17,786 bases of DNA from Scybalocola_A sp900557175 (lineage in GTDB: Bacteria > Bacillota > Clostridia > Lachnospirales > Lachnospiraceae). Below the pieces are notes generated by a model. It saw only the letters and a list, made by a program, of their open reading frames with translations, did no database searches and was not told the DNA's origin. Numbering within the stretch: the first letter of the stretch is position 1; each line of letters starts with the position of its first letter. This document shows, one piece after another, positions 15,030 to 17,786 of this stretch. The position numbers were made by a program, and so were the translations under genes. The DNA is taken from NCBI GenBank assembly GCA_937890745.1, contig CALADH010000004.1, forward strand, positions 1 through 17,786, given 5' to 3'.

Positions 15030-15293
15030 ATGACTGAAACCTATTGTATTATCGCCTTTGACAGCACCCACAATGCCATTGCCTGTGAAAAACTTCTTCA
15101 GGAACAGGGGTTTTCGGCACGGATTATTCCCGTGCCGGTTCAGGTGACTGCAGGGTGCGGCCTTTCCGTGCGATTTGAAGAAAAAGATACAAAAAAAATA
15201 AAACCGCTCTGCAAACGGTTCTATCCTGTATATTTTTATAAAGTTTATAAAGACGGACTGAAAAAAACGGTGACGCCTTTCGGCTCAGCATAA
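15030..15293 (+). CDS. DUF3343 (putative Se/S carrier-like) protein
   Basis: This is an 87-residue cytoplasmic protein. It opens with YCIIAFDSTHNAIACEKLLQ, continues with GFSARIIPVPVQVTAGCGLSVRF and ends in a basic tail. This order, with an invariant Cys in AGCG (residue ~43), is the DUF3343 family (PF11823, named as putative Se/S carrier-like). Members are widespread in anaerobic Firmicutes; a carrier role in selenium or sulfur metabolism has been proposed but the function is not settled. The ribosome site is weak (AGAAAGAAG about seven bases before the ATG). It follows the PH-domain gene and repeats on the same strand with no clear promoter, so co-transcription is likely. It converges with the second MarR gene. 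Confidence 0.85.
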   Translation: MTETYCIIAFDSTHNAIACEKLLQEQGFSARIIPVPVQVTAGCGLSVRFEEKDTKKIKPLCKRFYPVYFYKVYKDGLKKTVTPFGSA

Positions 15294-15300
15294 ATTTTAA

Positions 15301-15320
15301 CGGTGCTTTCAAGCTCACCG
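15301..15320. terminator. Weak hairpin between convergent genes
   Basis: CGGTG and CACCG (15301-15320) pair with an inner GCTT/AAGC option between the ends of DUF3343 and the second marR gene. There is no real U-run (TTAAAATTT on the minus side), so terminator activity is only possible. Confidence 0.3.
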
Positions 15321-15348
15321 CCCAAGAAGCCGGCAACACCTTTTGTGC

Positions 15349-15780
15349 TTACCGCACAAATCCCGCCTCAATTTTAGAAAGCGCCTCCACAAGCACGCCG
15401 CACTGTTCCGACGATAATTCCGTCTGAAAAAATACCCGCAGCTTATCATGAAAGCCCTGCTGATAGATAAATGCCTTCTCGCCCTTTTCTGAAAGTGATA
15501 CAAGCACAACCCGGCGGTCTTTACTGCTGCGGACGCGGTTGACATAACCTTTCTTTACAAGGCTGTTCATCGCAATTGTCAGCGTTCCGACCGTCACACC
15601 CATCTTTTTTGCAATAGAAGACATACTTCCCGATGTTTTCATACCGACAACTGCAATAATATGCATATCATTGACTGAAATATCTTTAAATTCACTGTCT
15701 GCCACATACGTCTGCTCGGCGCTCATCGTATGTCCATAAATCTTGCCAAGCAAATTATCAAGCTGTCCGTAAACATCCAT
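15349..15780 (-). CDS. MarR-family transcriptional regulator (FabT-like in sequence)
   Basis: This is a 143-residue winged helix-turn-helix regulator. It contains SMSSIAKKMGVTVGTLTIAM as the recognition region, then LVKKGYVNRVRSSKDRRVVL, the wing with conserved Asp-Arg-Arg. The TLT..MNSLVKKGYV.R wording recalls FabT-type fatty-acid regulators, but no fatty-acid genes are near and no FabT-type palindrome was seen. The target is therefore open. GGAGGAGG lies seven bases before the ATG. It is monocistronic, with a strong extended -10 promoter and three adjacent inverted repeats in its start/leader region, which suggests autoregulation. It converges with DUF3343. Confidence 0.88.
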   Translation of the reverse strand: MDVYGQLDNLLGKIYGHTMSAEQTYVADSEFKDISVNDMHIIAVVGMKTSGSMSSIAKKMGVTVGTLTIAMNSLVKKGYVNRVRSSKDRRVVLVSLSEKGEKAFIYQQGFHDKLRVFFQTELSSEQCGVLVEALSKIEAGFVR

Positions 15781-15826
15781 CGTCTGTCCTCCTCCCTTAA
15801 GTTTCGCCGTGGATTTCCAGTATCAT

Positions 15827-15882
15827 CGTCACGGACGTGACGGCAAGCTGACTTCGTCAGCTTGGATTGCACTCTGTGCAAT
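15827..15882. repeat. Three back-to-back perfect inverted repeats at the second marR promoter
   Basis: Within 56 bases lie CGTCACG-GA-CGTGACG (15827-15842), CAAGCTGAC-TTC-GTCAGCTTG (15844-15864) and ATTGCAC-TCT-GTGCAAT (15866-15882), each separated by one base. The third overlaps the expected transcription start of the marR gene and is the best operator candidate. The other two are in the leader and could fold as RNA hairpins. Confidence 0.9.
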
Positions 15883-15883
15883 T

Positions 15884-15912
15884 ATTATACCATGGCCGCC
15901 TATGCTTCGCAA
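15884..15912 (-). promoter_or_regulatory. Promoter of the second marR gene
   Basis: TTGCGA (15907-15912) and a perfect TATAAT (15884-15889) on the minus strand are 17 bases apart, and the -10 is preceded by TGG (extended -10). The start should fall near 15877, inside the third inverted repeat. Confidence 0.75.
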
Positions 15913-15961
15913 GGAAAAGAAAACGGCGCAGCAGGCGGGAAAATTTCCCGCACGCTGCGCC
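15911..15961 (-). terminator. Strong rho-independent terminator of the symporter gene
   Basis: GGCGCAGC (15925-15932) pairs with GCTGCGCC (15954-15961), and inside, after a 2x2 mismatch, GCGGGAAA pairs with TTTCCCGC. On the minus strand this is followed by GTTTTCTTTTCC. It starts 13 bases after the symporter stop and sits just upstream of the second marR promoter. Confidence 0.9.
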
Positions 15962-15973
15962 TCTTGTATTGCA

Positions 15974-17296
15974 TTACCCAATACCACCCCACACAATACC
16001 AAGAATAAATACAACAATTGTGAGCGGTACATAAATATACTTTGCTATCGGTCCGAACATCTTTGCAAGCGGCTTTTTGCGCCCTGTCTCAAGCTCAGCT
16101 TTGATTTTTGAAAAGCCGAGAATATAATAAATTGAAATTGCGCCGAGCACCGCGCCAAACGGTACAACAATAATCGTGATGAAGTCCATCCATGAACCAA
16201 GCTTCGGCTCTGCCTCAATGAAAATACCAACTGCCGCCGCAATAGCGCCGCACAAAATCACTGCCGTTTTTCTTGAAAGTTTAAACTTCGTCTGCCATGA
16301 TTCACTGACAGCCTCGAACATATTCAAAAGACTTGTCACGCCGGCAAACACAACAGACAAAAAGAAAAATACAGCAAATATACGGCCAAACGGCATCTGT
16401 GCAAATACCTTCGGCAATGTGATAAACATTAGTGACGGTCCTTTGTCCGGTGTAATACCAAAGGCAAACACAGCCGGCATAATCGCCAATGCCGCCAGCA
16501 TGGCTGCAACCGTGTCAAAAAAAGCTGTTCTCATTGATGCCTTCGGGATATCCTCGCTCTTTTTAAGGTAGGTGCCGTATACAATCATGCCCGAACCGGT
16601 AATTGACAACGAAAAGAATGCCTGTCCCATAGCCATCACCCATGTATCTGCCCGAAGTAAATATTCCCACTTTGGAATAAACAAAAATTTATAGCCCTCT
16701 AGGGCACCCGGAAGCATCGCCGAACGTACTGCAAGCACCGCAAACAGCACAAAAAAGGCCGGCATTAATATTTTATTGACCTTTTCAATACTTTTCACCG
16801 CACCGATTAAAAGCAGCACTACTGTCAGCACGATAATTGCAAGATGCCACGGCACACTGCCAAAAGCACCTGTCACTTCTCCAAAATACTCCGCAGCGTC
16901 TTTTTCAAACATTGTCCCTGCCAGCGCCCCAAACATACTGCGAAGCACCCAGCCGACAATAATCGCATAGCCAATGGCAATACCTAAAGAACCAAGCAGC
17001 GGTATCCAACCGAGCACACCGCCGACCTTTCCCCTTTTTCTGCTTTCCCAGCAATATTTATAAGCACCAAGTGTCCCTGTGCCTGCCATACGGCCAATGG
17101 CAAATTCTGCTGAAAGGCCGACAAAGCCAAACAATACAACAAATAAAATGTACGGAATTAAAAATGCAGCGCCGCCGTACTGACCGAGTCTGTACGGAAA
17201 CATCCATATGTTGCCCATACCGACCGCCGAACCGATACATGCAAGGACAAAACCCGCACTGTTGGTAAATCCTCCGTTTTGATGTCTGTGTTCCAT
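15974..17296 (-). CDS. Sodium:neurotransmitter symporter (NSS/SNF) family transporter
   Basis: This is a Na+-driven transporter, probably for an amino acid or related amine, of 440 residues with about 11 membrane segments, as in several bacterial members. The ATG at 17296 is chosen because AGGAGGAG lies six bases upstream; an earlier in-frame start (17359) would cross it. The first segment has the unwound family motif GSAVGMGNIW, and MFPYRLGQYGGAAFLIPY follows. Segment 7 reads FFSLSITGSGMIVYGTY and segment 8 FAGVTSLLNMFEA, whose Thr-Ser matches the Na2-site residues of LeuT. The Arg that normally follows NIW or NFL (the extracellular gate, R30 in LeuT) is Met here. It has its own promoter, a terminator-like leader hairpin and a strong terminator. 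The substrate cannot be assigned. Confidence 0.93.
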   Translation of the reverse strand: MEHRHQNGGFTNSAGFVLACIGSAVGMGNIWMFPYRLGQYGGAAFLIPYILFVVLFGFVGLSAEFAIGRMAGTGTLGAYKYCWESRKRGKVGGVLGWIPLLGSLGIAIGYAIIVGWVLRSMFGALAGTMFEKDAAEYFGEVTGAFGSVPWHLAIIVLTVVLLLIGAVKSIEKVNKILMPAFFVLFAVLAVRSAMLPGALEGYKFLFIPKWEYLLRADTWVMAMGQAFFSLSITGSGMIVYGTYLKKSEDIPKASMRTAFFDTVAAMLAALAIMPAVFAFGITPDKGPSLMFITLPKVFAQMPFGRIFAVFFFLSVVFAGVTSLLNMFEAVSESWQTKFKLSRKTAVILCGAIAAAVGIFIEAEPKLGSWMDFITIIVVPFGAVLGAISIYYILGFSKIKAELETGRKKPLAKMFGPIAKYIYVPLTIVVFILGIVWGGIG

Positions 17297-17324
17297 CAAA
17301 TTCTCCTCCTGAAAATTTTTATGA

Positions 17325-17352
17325 TAAAAAATATTGGGGCAAAGCCTGCCCC
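17325..17352 (-). terminator. Terminator-like hairpin in the leader of the symporter gene
   Basis: GGGGCA (17347-17352 on the minus strand) pairs with TGCCCC (17336-17341) around five bases and is followed by AATATTTTTT. It begins about ten bases after the expected start and ends before the ribosome site, so it could attenuate the symporter transcript. No alternative antiterminator fold was identified. Confidence 0.55.
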
Positions 17353-17368
17353 TTTTCACTCTTATCCC

Positions 17369-17397
17369 ATCTTAACACAGTCCGCTCTCAGCGTCAA
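17369..17397 (-). promoter_or_regulatory. Promoter of the symporter gene
   Basis: TTGACG (17392-17397) and TAAGAT (17369-17374) on the minus strand are 17 bases apart, with a TGTGT stretch before the -10. Confidence 0.65.
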
Positions 17398-17465
17398 CGC
17401 TTTAAACCGCAACACTTTAATGTGAAATATAATTGACCGCGGGCAACATGTACGCAGGCTGCCGC

Positions 17466-17687
17466 CTACTGCATAATTTTTACAAACTGTGTATTATCCG
17501 AAGCTTCATTGAATACTAAATAACTGTCTTCCAGTACATCCTCAGGAATTGCAAACCAAAGATGAACCTCCTTTGTCTCACCGGCCTTTAATGCCATGTT
17601 AAAGAAATGCGGATCCTGATACCGCACCAATGCCGATAGCGCACCATCACCGAAATAAATCTCCGGCTTTATTCTAAAACTTTCCAT
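17466..17687 (-). pseudogene. Small chimeric ORF: iron-alcohol-dehydrogenase N-terminus joined to an unrelated C-terminus
   Basis: This is a 73-residue frame with GAGG seven bases before the ATG. Its first ~22 residues (FRIKPEIYFGDGALSAL after MES) look like the extreme N-terminus of an iron-containing alcohol dehydrogenase, which normally runs on for about 360 more residues with a Rossmann strand and a His-rich iron site. From about residue 25 the sequence changes to NMALKAGETKEVHLWFAIPE and ends SDNTQFVKI. This resembles the last beta-strands of a DUF4352/DUF5067-like extracellular domain. Neither half is a complete domain. The likeliest reading is a deletion or recombination scar that left a translatable fusion; a genuine small protein is less likely but not excluded. 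Family assignments are by eye. Confidence 0.45.
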
Positions 17688-17737
17688 ACAAAAACCTCAT
17701 CTTTCCCGTGCCGCAAGCTGCACATTATGTCAGAACA

Positions 17738-17783
17738 AATAGGCTTCGCCTATTCAACTCCCCTTCCCCTCATTCATGAGGGG
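17738..17783. repeat. Two short perfect hairpins at the window end
   Basis: AATAGGC-TTC-GCCTATT (17738-17754) and CCCCTCAT-TC-ATGAGGGG (17766-17783) are perfect inverted repeats in a gene-free stretch. The first has the same TTC loop as the repeat at 15844-15864. They may be terminators or copies of a dispersed extragenic hairpin; the neighbouring gene is outside the window. Confidence 0.7.
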
Positions 17784-17786
17784 TTA

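Noticed and set aside
16176..16571. 131-codon plus-strand frame opposite the symporter
   Set aside because: It is a shadow of membrane-segment codons of the symporter with no start signals.

Overview
The window (17,786 bp) looks like part of a chromosome from a low-GC Gram-positive anaerobe, most likely a member of the Clostridia/Lachnospiraceae. This rests on strong AGGAGG-type ribosome binding sites, near-consensus sigma-A promoters with 17-bp spacers, a DUF3343 (putative Se/S carrier-like) gene, a heterodimeric TM287/288-type exporter behind a MarR regulator, and a bacterial PH-domain gene. The taxon is an inference; no rRNA or other marker is present. Nearly all genes lie on the minus strand. 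Only the PH-domain gene and the DUF3343 gene are on the plus strand.

Layout in coordinate order. (1) 1-4446: a minus-strand operon transcribed from high to low coordinates. It encodes a lipoprotein binding protein, two different permeases and two different ATPases of the nitrate/sulfonate/taurine ABC family, and then the first ~23 codons of a sulfatase (TDQQRWDTI signature). The sulfatase reading is broken at the window edge, probably by an insertion sequence. The operon promoter carries a perfect 47-bp palindrome. (2) 4468-7000: a zinc-dependent polyol (sorbitol/xylitol-type) dehydrogenase and a ROK-family repressor. Each has its own promoter, and both promoters share the 12-mer TACTTTATTAAA, which in front of the repressor is part of a perfect 15-bp palindrome. 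(3) 7010-9708: clpB with its own promoter. (4) 9730-14320: a marR-exporter-exporter operon (minus strand), with a MarR box on its promoter and a terminator at its end. (5) 14430-15293: plus-strand PH-domain protein, three ~30-bp tandem repeats and DUF3343. (6) 15349-17397: a second MarR gene, with three back-to-back inverted repeats at its promoter, and a sodium:neurotransmitter-symporter-family transporter, each with clear signals. (7) 17466-17786: a small ORF that looks like a fusion scar (N-terminus of an iron alcohol dehydrogenase joined to a different C-terminus), followed by short perfect hairpins.

How the parts work together. The ABC operon plus sulfatase remnant suggests uptake and cleavage of an organosulfur compound (sulfate ester or sulfonate). 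The two ATPases are complementarily degenerate: one has a damaged signature motif and the other lacks the switch histidine. A heterodimer would therefore have one competent and one crippled ATP site. The exporter pair in the same window shows the same arrangement, as is known for its family. The ROK repressor probably controls itself and the polyol dehydrogenase. The first MarR protein probably represses its own operon.

No tRNA, rRNA, CRISPR array or complete mobile element was seen. No gene-free stretch exceeds 300 bp.
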